A stretch of DNA of 64,000 nucleotides, taken from assembly GCA_027310565.1 (NCBI GenBank), contig DAIDAP010000027.1:92110-156109 (forward strand). Reading direction: 5' to 3'. A program made the translations under genes and the position numbers. The notes under the pieces were generated by a model that searched no databases, was not told the origin of the DNA, and saw nothing but the letters and a program-made list of their open reading frames with translations. Each line of letters begins with the position of its first letter. Position 1 is the stretch's first letter. This DNA comes from Chloroflexota bacterium. Lineage in GTDB: Bacteria > Chloroflexota > Limnocylindria > P2-11E. This document shows, in pieces, positions 50,793 through 58,708 of the stretch.

Positions 50793-51491
50793 ATGGCCGA
50801 CGCGTTCGAGGTCCCCAGGCGCGCGATGGCGATCTTCGCGCATCCGGACGACGTCGACTTCGGCTGCTCCGGTACCGTCGCCGGCTGGATCGAGCGCGGC
50901 TGCCACATGACCTACTGCGTCATCACCGGCGGGCAGAAGGGCACGCACGACCCGAAGATGCCGCCGGCGAAGCTGGCGCGGATCCGCGAGCGGGAGCAGC
51001 GCGCGGCCGGCGCCGCCATCGGTGTTCGAGGGTTCGTGTTCCTCGGCCATCAGGACGGCGAGCTGGAGGTCTCGATGCCCCTGCGGGGCGAGGTCTGCCG
51101 CGTCATCCGCGAGCACCGGCCGGACCTCGTCATCACCCAGGACCCGTGGTCCCACTACCAGATCCACCCCGACCATCGCGCCGCCGGCTGGACGGGCATG
51201 GACGGCGTCATCGCCGCGCGCGATCACCTCTTCTTCCCCCAGCAGCTGCGCGGCGGCAGGCTGAAGCTGCACCGGGTCACGCGGATGCTCCTCTGGGGCT
51301 CGCGCGAGCCGAACATCTGGTTCGACATCAGCGGCACGCTGGACAAGAAGATCAAGGCGCTCCAGGCGCACGAGTCGCAGCTCGGCGGACGGAGCGAGCT
51401 CCGAAGGCGGATGCGCACGTGGGCGCAGACGATCGGCGCCGCCTGGAGCATCCCCGCGGCCGAGGCGTTCCGCTACCTCGAGCTCGGCTAG
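50793..51491 (+). CDS. PIG-L / LmbE deacetylase (MshB-like)
   Basis: A 232-aa zinc deacetylase. Metal sites are FAHPDDVDFG (His, Asp, Asp) and IHPDHRAAG (His). VCRVIREHRPDLVITQDPW is typical. It removes an acetyl from an N-acetylglucosaminyl conjugate. Together with the preceding glycosyltransferase it recalls the first steps of mycothiol or bacillithiol. An MshC-like cysteine ligase is not in the window. Confidence 0.9.
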   Translation: MADAFEVPRRAMAIFAHPDDVDFGCSGTVAGWIERGCHMTYCVITGGQKGTHDPKMPPAKLARIREREQRAAGAAIGVRGFVFLGHQDGELEVSMPLRGEVCRVIREHRPDLVITQDPWSHYQIHPDHRAAGWTGMDGVIAARDHLFFPQQLRGGRLKLHRVTRMLLWGSREPNIWFDISGTLDKKIKALQAHESQLGGRSELRRRMRTWAQTIGAAWSIPAAEAFRYLELG

Positions 51492-51577
51492 CCGCATGGC
51501 CGGTCCGTGGACGCCGGCGGTACACGCGCCGCTGCGAGGGTGTAGCGAGCGGCGCCGACCTGCGCCGTCGCATCTCG

Positions 51578-51595
51578 GCATCGTGATGCTATGAT
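51578..51595 (+). promoter_or_regulatory. Operator and -10 of the toxin-antitoxin operon
   Basis: GCATC-GT-GATGC abuts TATGAT, which ends 6 nt before the antitoxin ATG. The overlap of a dyad with the -10 is the usual design for autorepression by a ribbon-helix-helix antitoxin. No Shine-Dalgarno. Confidence 0.5.
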
Positions 51596-51601
51596 GCGGC
51601 G

Positions 51602-51835
51602 ATGGGCAAGGTGCGGACGACCGTCACCCTCGACGAACAGGTCCTGCGGTCGGTGAGGGTCCGCGCGGCGCGGCAGGGCAAGGGCGATAGCGAGGTGATC
51701 GAGGAGTCCCTGCGGCGCGACCTCGGGCTCGACCTGCTCGAGCGCATCTGGTCCCAGAACGACATGAGCGAGACCGACGCGCTGCGGCTCGCGAACGAGG
51801 CCACGCACCGAACAAGGCCGCGGCGGCGCCGCTGA
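51602..51835 (+). CDS. Ribbon-helix-helix antitoxin
   Basis: A 77-aa protein beginning VRTTVTLDEQVLRSVRVRAARQGKGDSEVIEESLRR (RHH/CopG-like DNA-binding unit) with a C-terminal toxin-binding tail that ends in a basic patch. It should neutralise and co-repress with the PIN toxin whose TTG start is the base after its stop. Confidence 0.82.
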   Translation: MGKVRTTVTLDEQVLRSVRVRAARQGKGDSEVIEESLRRDLGLDLLERIWSQNDMSETDALRLANEATHRTRPRRRR

Positions 51836-52234
51836 TTGCGGGCTGCCCTCGACCCGAACGTCCTGATCGCGGCGCTGCTCTCTCCGCGTGGCAGTCCCGC
51901 CGAGCTGCTTCGCCGCTGGCTCAACGGTGAGTACGAGCTCGTCGTCGCGACGACGCTCCTCGCCGAGCTCGCGCGTGCCCTCGCGTACCCGAAGGTCCGA
52001 CGTCGTGGCACAGAGGCGGATGCGGTCGCGTTCGTCGATCTCCTTCGCCGCTCGGCCTCGCTGATGAACGATCCGCGCGATCGGCCGCGGGTGTCACGCG
52101 ATCCCGGCGACGACTATCTCGTGGCCCTCGCGCGAAGCGCGGCGGCGATCCTCGTGACCGGCGATGAGGACCTCCTCGCCCTGGAGAGCACGGCCGTGCT
52201 GTCCCCGCGTGTCTTCCTCGCCCGGCTCGGATAG
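51836..52234 (+). CDS. PIN-domain ribonuclease toxin
   Basis: A 132-aa PIN domain. Acidic metal ligands appear in ALDPNVLIAALL, TTLLAELARAL, DPGDDYLVALA and TGDEDLLAL. Such VapC/COG1569 proteins cleave RNA. TTG start directly after the antitoxin stop, no gap. A short leading region (RAA) suggests the start is right. All four acidic positions are present, so it should be active. Confidence 0.82.
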   Translation: MRAALDPNVLIAALLSPRGSPAELLRRWLNGEYELVVATTLLAELARALAYPKVRRRGTEADAVAFVDLLRRSASLMNDPRDRPRVSRDPGDDYLVALARSAAAILVTGDEDLLALESTAVLSPRVFLARLG

Positions 52235-52284
52235 CGCCACGACGTTCCAGGCGAGGCGCTCATGTCGCGAACGACGGCGCCGGT

Positions 52285-53835
52285 CTAGTGCTTGAAGTGC
52301 CGCCGGCCGGTGAAGAGCATCGCCATGCGGTGGCGGTTCGCGGTCTCGATCATCATCGAGTCGCGCAGCGAGCCGCCCGGCTGGATGATCGCGGTGACGC
52401 CGGCGCGCGCCGCGACCTCGATGCCGTCGGGGAACGGGAAGTAGGCGTCCGAGGCCATGACCGCGAGATGCGCGTTCTCCCCCGCCTTGCGCACCGCGAC
52501 CTCGACCGCGACGACGCGCGAGAGCTGCCCCGGGCCGACGCCGACCGTGGCGAGACCCTTCGCGAGGACGATCGCGTTCGAGGTGACGTGGCGGACGCAG
52601 CGCCACGCGAAGAGCAGGTCGGTGAGCTCCTCGAGCGTCGGCGTGCGCTCGGTGACGACCTTGAAGTTGCCCTCCTCGGTCACCGATTCGTCGGGCGTCT
52701 GCACGAGCAGGCCGCCCGATACGCGCTTGAAGTCGAACGCCTTCGCGTCGCCGCGGCGCACGTGGCGCCCGTCGACGAGCGCATCGGGCACCGAGAGGAT
52801 CTCGAGGTTCTTGCGCTGCCGCAGCAGCGGGAGCGCGTCCTCGTCGTAGCCCGGCGCGATGATCGCCTCGTAGAAGGTGTCCTGCATCGCCTCGGCGAGC
52901 TCCTTCGTGACCCGGCGGTTCGCCCCGACGATGCCGCCGAAGGCCGACACCGAGTCGCACATGAAGGCGCGCCGGTAGGCGGGCGTGATGCTGCTCTCCG
53001 ACGCGATCCCGCACGGGTTCTGGTGCTTCACGATCGCGACCGTCGGCTGACCGAAGTCGGAGACGATGCGCCAGGCGGCGTTGATGTCGAGCACGTTGTT
53101 GAACGAGGCGGCCTTGCCGTGCACCTGCTCGGCGGCGACCATCGCGCCGCTCTCCTCGCCGCGCAGGGCGTAGAACGCGGCCTGCTGGTGGGGGTTCTCG
53201 CCGTAGCGCAGGTCGCGGACCTTGCGCAGCGCGAGCGTCATCTCCTCGGGGAAACGGACGCCCGCGTCGGCGGTGAGCTTCGCGGCGATCGCGGCGTCGT
53301 ACGCCGCGGTGTGCGAGAAGGCCTCGGCGGCCAGCGTTCGGCGGGTCTCGAGCGACACGCTCCCCCGCTCGCGCAGCTCGTCGAGGACGGCCCCGTAGCG
53401 CCCGGGGCGCGACACGACGACGACGGCGTCGTGGTTCTTCGCGGCGGCACGCAGGAGCGCGACGCCGCCGATGTCGATCTGCTCGTGCAGCTCCGCGCCC
53501 TGCGTCCCCGCGGCCGCGGCGCGGCCGAACGCGTAGAGGTTCACGGCGACGAGATCGATGGGCTCGATCTCCTCACGGGCGAGCTCCGCGCGGTGGGCCT
53601 CGTCGTCCCGCCGCGCGAGGATGGCGGCGTGGATGCGCGGATGCAGCGTCTTCACGCGCCCACCGAGGAGCGCCGGCGAGCCGGTGACCTCCTCGACGGA
53701 GCGGGCCGGGATGCCGTCGGACAGGAGCGCGGCGCGGGTACCGTCGGTCGCGATGAGCTCCCATCCGAGATCGCGGAGTCCGCGCGCGAACGCGACGAGA
53801 CCGGTCAGATCGGAGACCGAGAGGAGTGCTCGCAC
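52285..53835 (-). CDS. purH: Bifunctional AICAR transformylase / IMP cyclohydrolase
   Basis: A 516-aa enzyme for the last two steps of IMP synthesis. The N-terminal cyclohydrolase domain (RALLSVSDLTGLVAFARGL, GGRVKTLHPRIHAAIL) is followed by the transformylase domain (VKHQNPCGIA, DAYFPFPDGIEVAARAGVTAIIQPGGSLRD). It uses 10-formyl-THF and so draws on the C1 genes at 43511-46096. GTG 53835 fits the family N-terminus and has aggggga upstream; a TTG at 53853 would add six residues. Confidence 0.95.
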   Translation of the reverse strand: MRALLSVSDLTGLVAFARGLRDLGWELIATDGTRAALLSDGIPARSVEEVTGSPALLGGRVKTLHPRIHAAILARRDDEAHRAELAREEIEPIDLVAVNLYAFGRAAAAGTQGAELHEQIDIGGVALLRAAAKNHDAVVVVSRPGRYGAVLDELRERGSVSLETRRTLAAEAFSHTAAYDAAIAAKLTADAGVRFPEEMTLALRKVRDLRYGENPHQQAAFYALRGEESGAMVAAEQVHGKAASFNNVLDINAAWRIVSDFGQPTVAIVKHQNPCGIASESSITPAYRRAFMCDSVSAFGGIVGANRRVTKELAEAMQDTFYEAIIAPGYDEDALPLLRQRKNLEILSVPDALVDGRHVRRGDAKAFDFKRVSGGLLVQTPDESVTEEGNFKVVTERTPTLEELTDLLFAWRCVRHVTSNAIVLAKGLATVGVGPGQLSRVVAVEVAVRKAGENAHLAVMASDAYFPFPDGIEVAARAGVTAIIQPGGSLRDSMMIETANRHRMAMLFTGRRHFKH

Positions 53836-53898
53836 GGGGGGTCCCCCTGTCAAAGCTTCACGGGTGCGCGCCGTACAGCGCGGCTAGTATAGTCAGAA

Positions 53899-54291
53899 GT
53901 GCCGTTCGACCTCTCGCACTTCGTGGTGCGATTCTTCTCGCCGTTCAACCCCGAGTCCCGGTTCTACTGGCCGGCGGTGTACTCGCTCCTGGTCGCTCTC
54001 GCGGTGAACGTCGTCTGGTACAACTGGCGCCGCCGCGTGTCGGTCCCCGAGAACGTCGCCAAGCCGTGGGCGTTCTGGATCAACGTCGTGTTCATCATCT
54101 GGCTCCTCGCGCTCTTCGTCGCGAAGGTGCCGTTCTGGGTGATCGCGCTCTCGATCGTCGCGAACATCGCGCTGCTCGTGTACATCTACGAGCTCTGGCT
54201 CCCCCCGCAGGAAGCGGCGTGGGGCCGCGAGCGCAGGCGACAGCAGTACATGCCCGCCGCGGCCGGCCGGCGGAAGAAGCGCCGGCGCTAG
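53899..54291 (+). CDS. Hypothetical three-helix membrane protein with basic tail
   Basis: A 130-aa protein. Three hydrophobic helices (about 23-40, 58-76, 80-98) follow a short aromatic N-terminus. The C-terminus is very basic (RRKKRRR). GTG 53899 lies 5 nt after TATAGT with no Shine-Dalgarno. It faces away from purH and converges on acyP with a 4-bp overlap. I do not recognise the family. Confidence 0.7.
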   Translation: MPFDLSHFVVRFFSPFNPESRFYWPAVYSLLVALAVNVVWYNWRRRVSVPENVAKPWAFWINVVFIIWLLALFVAKVPFWVIALSIVANIALLVYIYELWLPPQEAAWGRERRRQQYMPAAAGRRKKRRR

Positions 54292-54569
54292 ACGAGCCGC
54301 TCGTAGGCGACCGCGAAGTCGCGGAAGCACGCGGGCCCGTCGAGTTCGAATCGCTCGACCGTCTTCACCTCCGCGAGCGGCGGCCCGCGCCGCAGCCACC
54401 GCTCGAGCTCGCCGATCGCGGGGCCGTCGCCCTCGGCGACCACCTCGACCGCGCCGTCCTCGCGGTTGCGGACGCGTCCGGTGAGGCCGCGGCGCCTGGC
54501 CTCGCCCACGGTCGCGGCGCGGAAGTTCACGCCCTGGACGAGACCACGCACGACGAAGCGTGCCCTCAT
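54288..54569 (-). CDS. acyP: Acylphosphatase
   Basis: A 93-aa enzyme that hydrolyses acyl phosphates. The anion-binding loop is GLVQGVNFRAAT (Arg) and the catalytic Asn lies in RVRNREDGAVEVVAEG. ATG overlaps the polX stop as ATGA, so it is translated with PolX; no functional link is known. GVNFR in place of GVGFR is a mild variant. Confidence 0.9.
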   Translation of the reverse strand: MRARFVVRGLVQGVNFRAATVGEARRRGLTGRVRNREDGAVEVVAEGDGPAIGELERWLRRGPPLAEVKTVERFELDGPACFRDFAVAYERLV

Positions 54570-56302
54570 CGCTTGCGCCGCGCCGCGAGCATCTCCTCGA
54601 GCGGACGGGTGTTCACGATCGCCTCGGGTGGCGCCCAGCCGCGCCGCGCGGTCGCCACGGCGAGCTCCATCCAGTCGAGCTCCTCCACGGCGTGCGCGTC
54701 GGAGCACAGGACGAGCGTCGCACCGCGCTCCACGGCCTTCTTGATCCACACGTCCGGCAGATCGAGGCGCTCGGGGCCGCCGTTCACCTCGATCCACGTC
54801 CCGGTCTCGACGGCGGCGGCGACGACCGCGTCGAGGTCGACCGCGTAGGGCTCGCGCCGCTCGAGGAGGCGTCCGGTCGGGTGCGAGATCGCGGTGACGA
54901 ACCGATTCCTCATCGCCCCGACGATGCGGGCCGTCATGACGTCGCGGGTCTGCGCGAAAGCCGAGTGCACCGAAGCGCTCACGATGTCGAGCCCGGCGAG
55001 CACGTCGTCGGGGTAGTCGAGCGCGCCGTTGGCGCGGATGTCCACCTCGGTCCCGATGAGGACGCGGAACGGCGCGAGCTCGGCGTTCAGCGTCGCGATC
55101 TCCGCCCGCCGGGCCGCGATGCGCTCGACGGAGAGGCCGTTGGTCATGCCGAGGCCGGGCGAGTGGTCGGTCACCGCCATGTACGCGTAACCCTTGGCCT
55201 TCGCGCGGCGCGCCATCGCCGCCAGGTCGTCGCGGCCGTCGGTCCAGCTCGTGTGCGTGTGCGTGTCCCCGCGCACCTCCGCGAGCCCGACGAGCGCCGG
55301 GAGCGCGTGCGCCAGCGCCGCGTCGATCTCGCCGTGGTCCTCGCGCAGCTCCGGTGGGATCCAGTCCATGCCCAGCGCGGCGTAGATCTCCTCCTCGGTC
55401 CGCGATGCGATCTCCTGGCCGCGCTCCTCGGCGCCGACGCGATAGAGGCCGTACTCGTTGAGCAGGAGCTTCTTCTTCAGCGCGTGCCCGCGCAGCCGCA
55501 CGTTGTGCTCCTTCGAGCCGGTGAAGTAGAGGAGCGCGGCCCCCCACGAGCGCGGCGGCACGACGCGCAGGTCGATCTGCAGCCCGCGCGCGACGAGCAC
55601 CGACGACTTCGTCTCGCCCTTCGCCAGGACCCGCTCGACGGCGGGCGCGGCGGCGAAGGCCTCCATGATCGGCGCGGCGTCGTCGGATGCGACCAGGAGG
55701 TCGACGTCCCCGATCGTCTCGCGGCACCGGCGCAGGCTGCCCGCCACGGAGATGCGCTCGCCGCCGGTGCGCTCGCGCAGCACGGCCGTCATCGCCGCCG
55801 CGGCCGCTCGTGCGTGGTGGATCAGGCTGCGTCCGGTGCGCTGCCGCAGCGCCGTGATCGAGCGGAGGATGTTCTCCTCGGTCTTCGCCTGGATCTTCGG
55901 CAGCTCTCGCAGCCGGTGGGCCTTCGCGGCCTCCTCGAGCTGGTCGATCGAGGTGATCTTCAGCTCGTGGTAGATCGTGCGGGCGGTCGCCGGGCCGACG
56001 CCGGGGACGCGCAGGAGCGTGATGAGCCCCTCCGGCACGGCCGCGCGGAGCTCGGCGTGGCGCTTCGACTCGCCCGTGCGCACGAGCTGCGTGATCGCCT
56101 CGCTCACCGACGGCCCGGCCTTGGGGATCTCCGCGAGCCGGCCCTGCGCGACGAGATCGGCGATCGGCTCGCGCAGGTCGCGGATCGCGCGGGCGACCGC
56201 GCGGTAGGTCACCGCCCGGAAGACGTTCTCGCCCTTGAGCTCGAGGAGGTCCCCGATCTCCTCGAGGACCGACGCGACGCCCTCGTTGTCGAGCTTCTTC
56301 AT
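54566..56302 (-). CDS. polX: DNA polymerase X with PHP domain
   Basis: A 578-aa repair polymerase. The 8-kDa-like and fingers part has two helix-hairpin-helix motifs (IPKAGPSVSEAI and VPGVGPATARTI). The palm has GDVDLLVA and LQIDLRVVP catalytic aspartates. The C-terminal PHP domain (about 335-578) has GDTHTHTSWTDG, AVTDHSPGLGMTNG, HSAFAQ, ISHPTGRL and SDAHAVE metal ligands, giving 3'-5' exonuclease and AP-endonuclease activities. ATG 56302. Length is normal for bacterial PolX. Confidence 0.95.
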   Translation of the reverse strand: MKKLDNEGVASVLEEIGDLLELKGENVFRAVTYRAVARAIRDLREPIADLVAQGRLAEIPKAGPSVSEAITQLVRTGESKRHAELRAAVPEGLITLLRVPGVGPATARTIYHELKITSIDQLEEAAKAHRLRELPKIQAKTEENILRSITALRQRTGRSLIHHARAAAAAMTAVLRERTGGERISVAGSLRRCRETIGDVDLLVASDDAAPIMEAFAAAPAVERVLAKGETKSSVLVARGLQIDLRVVPPRSWGAALLYFTGSKEHNVRLRGHALKKKLLLNEYGLYRVGAEERGQEIASRTEEEIYAALGMDWIPPELREDHGEIDAALAHALPALVGLAEVRGDTHTHTSWTDGRDDLAAMARRAKAKGYAYMAVTDHSPGLGMTNGLSVERIAARRAEIATLNAELAPFRVLIGTEVDIRANGALDYPDDVLAGLDIVSASVHSAFAQTRDVMTARIVGAMRNRFVTAISHPTGRLLERREPYAVDLDAVVAAAVETGTWIEVNGGPERLDLPDVWIKKAVERGATLVLCSDAHAVEELDWMELAVATARRGWAPPEAIVNTRPLEEMLAARRKR

Positions 56303-56335
56303 TCCGTGGCCGCTTCGCGTGGCACGTCCTGAAGG

Positions 56336-57631
56336 CTAGCGACCTCGGGCGAGCTCCAGGTAGTGGAATGCCTGCTCGACCTCGCCGCGCGCGCGCAGCC
56401 GGTGGGCGTACTCGGCGGCCATGGCGGAGCGGTCGGGCTGGTCCCCGACCTCGTGCAGCAGCTCGAGCCCGCGCCGGTACGCGCGGTCGCTCGCGCCGTA
56501 CGCGCCGAGCGCGTCCTGCGCGGCGCCGATGACGCGGAAGGCGTCGGCGCGCTGCACGCGGTCCTCGGCCAGGGCCTTCTCGGATCGCCGGGCGATGCGC
56601 AGCGCCTCCGCGGGATCGTTCCTCTTCAGCGCGATGCGGGCGAGCACGATCTCCGCGGTCGCGGCCATCGCCTCGTCGTGTCCGGTGCGCGCGAGCGCGA
56701 CGCAGCGCTCCGCGAGGTCGCGCGCCTCGTCGATGGCCTCGCGCTCGAGCTGGATGGAGGCGAGCGAGTGCAGGACCGAGAGCTCGAAGGAGCGGTCCGC
56801 AACGCGCTCGAACAGGTCAAGGGCCCGCCGATAGTTCGTGAGGGAGCCATCGAGCTCGCCCGCGTCGTAGAGCGACACGGCGACGCCGACGTAGCCGAGC
56901 GCGGCGAGGCGCAGCTCCTCGGCGCCGCTCGCCAGGTCGAGCGCGGAGGTGAACGTCTGCATGGCCTTGGCGGTCCGGTTGAGCCGGCGGTACGCGGTGC
57001 CGAGCGCGACGAGGATCCGCGCGCGCAGCCGCGGGTCGTTCACCTCGTGACGCTCCATCGCGTCGCGGGCCTGCTCGAGCGTCTCCGCGGCGGCGAGGTG
57101 CTGGCTCAGGCCGCCGTAGGTGATGCCGCGGACGCGAAGCAGGTGCGCCACCTCGTCCGCGTCCCGCTCGGGATCGACGAGCGAGAGCCCCTCGGCGACC
57201 CGGTCGAACGCTGCCTCGTGCTTCCCCTCGGCGAGCTCGGCGTTCGCGAGCAGGCGCAGCAGTGCCGCGCGGTCGCGCTTGGACGGAGCGCATTCGAGCC
57301 CGGCGCGGACGTGGTCGCGCAGGTCCGGCCAGTCGCGCCGCTCCGCCGCGGCGTCCGCGGCGAGGCGATGGAACGCGAGGCGCTTCTCGGTGGCGAGCGG
57401 CGTGTCGCCGAGGAAGTAGTCGAGGGACTTGCCAAGGCGAGTGGCGATGATCTGAAGCGAGCGCACGCTGGGGCGGACGATCCCCGACTCGACCTGCGAG
57501 ATGAACCCCTTCGTGAGCTCCTCGCCGGCGAGCTGGGCCTGGCTCATGCCGCGCTCGCGGCGCGCCGCGCGGACACGCTCCCCCAGGATCGGTGTCGGTG
57601 CCGTGTCGATGCTCCCCACAGGACTCCTCAT
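56336..57631 (-). CDS. XRE-HTH transcriptional regulator with TPR repeats (RRNPP-like)
   Basis: A 431-aa protein. Residues about 15-75 are an XRE-type HTH (ERVRAARRERGMSQAQLAG, then FISQVESGIVRPSVRSLQ). The rest is helical TPR-like repeats with the consensus visible in about eight units (for example RARILVALGTAYRRLNRTAKAMQTF, then LASIQLEREAIDEARDLAE). Such regulators commonly bind short peptides in the TPR groove. Start ATG 57631 within a TGTCA/TGACA dyad; GTG 57619 with AGGAG before it is an alternative. A 60-aa secreted peptide gene is divergent from it. Confidence 0.85.
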   Translation of the reverse strand: MRSPVGSIDTAPTPILGERVRAARRERGMSQAQLAGEELTKGFISQVESGIVRPSVRSLQIIATRLGKSLDYFLGDTPLATEKRLAFHRLAADAAAERRDWPDLRDHVRAGLECAPSKRDRAALLRLLANAELAEGKHEAAFDRVAEGLSLVDPERDADEVAHLLRVRGITYGGLSQHLAAAETLEQARDAMERHEVNDPRLRARILVALGTAYRRLNRTAKAMQTFTSALDLASGAEELRLAALGYVGVAVSLYDAGELDGSLTNYRRALDLFERVADRSFELSVLHSLASIQLEREAIDEARDLAERCVALARTGHDEAMAATAEIVLARIALKRNDPAEALRIARRSEKALAEDRVQRADAFRVIGAAQDALGAYGASDRAYRRGLELLHEVGDQPDRSAMAAEYAHRLRARGEVEQAFHYLELARGR

Positions 57632-57695
57632 GTCACCGTACTGACAGACGAGCGCCCGTTCGTTGGCGCCCACGCCCGTTCAGCGCCGGTAGACT
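57631..57695. promoter_or_regulatory. Operator region between XRE-TPR gene and peptide gene
   Basis: TGTCA-ccgtac-TGACA at 57631-57646 covers the regulator start. Two direct copies of CGCCCGTTC (57653-57661 and 57673-57681) are exactly 20 bp apart, on one face of the helix, just before TAGACT (57690-57695), a -10 for the peptide gene. The layout suits binding by the adjacent regulator. Confidence 0.5.
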
Positions 57696-57771
57696 CGGCC
57701 GACACTAGCGAACCTCCGGATGCGTCGGCAATCCCACGGTCGGGGGACCCGGAGGCGGGGGAGAACGCGGT

Positions 57772-57954
57772 ATGGGTGGGTTTCGCAGGCTCCTGACGCG
57801 CGCCATCGTCGGCGCGCTGCTCCTCGTCGCGCTCACGGCGGGCACCGCCAGTGCCCATTCGCGCCTCGGGACGCCGCAGCTGCTCACGCCGGTGGATCCC
57901 GGCTACCCGCAGCTCCAGCTCGTCATTCCGGTCGATCCCGGCTACCCGCAGTGA
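57772..57954 (+). CDS. Small secreted peptide with duplicated PVDPGYPQ motif
   Basis: A 60-aa frame with a Shine-Dalgarno-like gggggag and ATG 57772. Residues 1-28 are a classic Sec signal (RR, a hydrophobic core, then TASA before HS). The mature part of 32 residues contains PVDPGYPQ twice (40-47 and 53-60), separated by LQLVI; the DNA repeat is 24 bp with one change. The protein ends on the repeat. Its size, export signal, repetition and position opposite an XRE-TPR gene suggest a signalling pro-peptide. No homologue is known to me. Confidence 0.75.
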   Translation: MGGFRRLLTRAIVGALLLVALTAGTASAHSRLGTPQLLTPVDPGYPQLQLVIPVDPGYPQ

Positions 57955-57993
57955 CCGCGGGCGCTCGGCGGAGCGCCCCCGCATACTTGCCCG

Positions 57994-58200
57994 GTGGCCG
58001 CGACATCGACCGACCGTCGGCAGCTCGTGGAGATCGACGGGATCACGTTCCTCTTCCAGCACGGCTACCGCTTCGGGAAGGTCACCTACATCACCCGGCT
58101 GCCGCTCGCGAGGAGCATGACCGTCTTCGCCGCGGGCCACCTCGGCCCCGCCGAGGTCGAGGCCGTCGTCCGCGGCGACAATCCCTGGATGCTGGGTTGA
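57994..58200 (+). CDS. Hypothetical 68-aa protein
   Basis: GTG 57994, close after TACTTG, opens a 68-codon frame: TDRRQLVEIDGITFLFQHGYRFG..., with ARSMTVFAAGHLGPAEVEAVV and a Trp-rich end. No signal peptide or membrane helix. It lies between the peptide gene and dtd. Codon use looks like neighbouring genes (G/C in third positions). Function unknown. Confidence 0.5.
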   Translation: MAATSTDRRQLVEIDGITFLFQHGYRFGKVTYITRLPLARSMTVFAAGHLGPAEVEAVVRGDNPWMLG

Positions 58201-58237
58201 GCCGGGCGCGGCGGGGCCGGGAAGGGCGCCTGCCGCA

Positions 58238-58705
58238 CTGAGAGCCGTCGTCCAGCGCGTCCGATCGGCGGCGGTCGTGGTCGCGGACGCCGAGATCGCG
58301 CGCATCGGGCCGGGCCTGGTCGTCCTACTCGGCGTGGGGGCGGATGACCGCCCGGAGGACGGCGAGCGCCTCGCCGCGAAGATCCTCGACCTGCGCGTCT
58401 TCGACGACGACCGCGGACGGCTGGACCGGACGGTCCGCGACGTCGGGGGAAGCATCCTCGTCGTCCCGCAGTTCACGCTGTACGGCGACGTGCGTCGCGG
58501 GCGGCGCCCGGATTTCACCGCCGCGGCCGCGGCCGAGACCGGCCGGCGGTTGTTCGAGGGCTTCTGCGGCGTGCTGCGCGGCGCGGACGCGCACGTCGCG
58601 CAGGGGCGATTCGGCGCCGACATGCGCGTGGACATCGCGGGCGACGGGCCGGTGACGATCGTCGTGTCGACCGACGGCTGGGCCGAAGGGGACCTCGGGA
58701 GGTAG
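58238..58705 (+). CDS. dtd: D-aminoacyl-tRNA deacylase, probable CTG start
   Basis: A 155-aa enzyme that removes D-amino acids from tRNA. The conserved N-terminus RAVVQRVRSAAVVV is encoded before the first ATG or GTG (58277), and the only codon placed to start it is CTG 58238. Core motifs are FTLYGDVRRGRRPDFTAAA and the Gly-cisPro-like GDGPVT near the C-terminus. The usual SQFTL is PQFTL here. Next gene starts 3 bp later. Confidence 0.88.
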   Translation: MRAVVQRVRSAAVVVADAEIARIGPGLVVLLGVGADDRPEDGERLAAKILDLRVFDDDRGRLDRTVRDVGGSILVVPQFTLYGDVRRGRRPDFTAAAAAETGRRLFEGFCGVLRGADAHVAQGRFGADMRVDIAGDGPVTIVVSTDGWAEGDLGR

Positions 58706-58708
58706 GGC

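Noticed and set aside
57994..58200. Second copy of the signalling peptide
   Set aside because: No signal peptide and no PVDPGYPQ motif; unrelated hypothetical protein.
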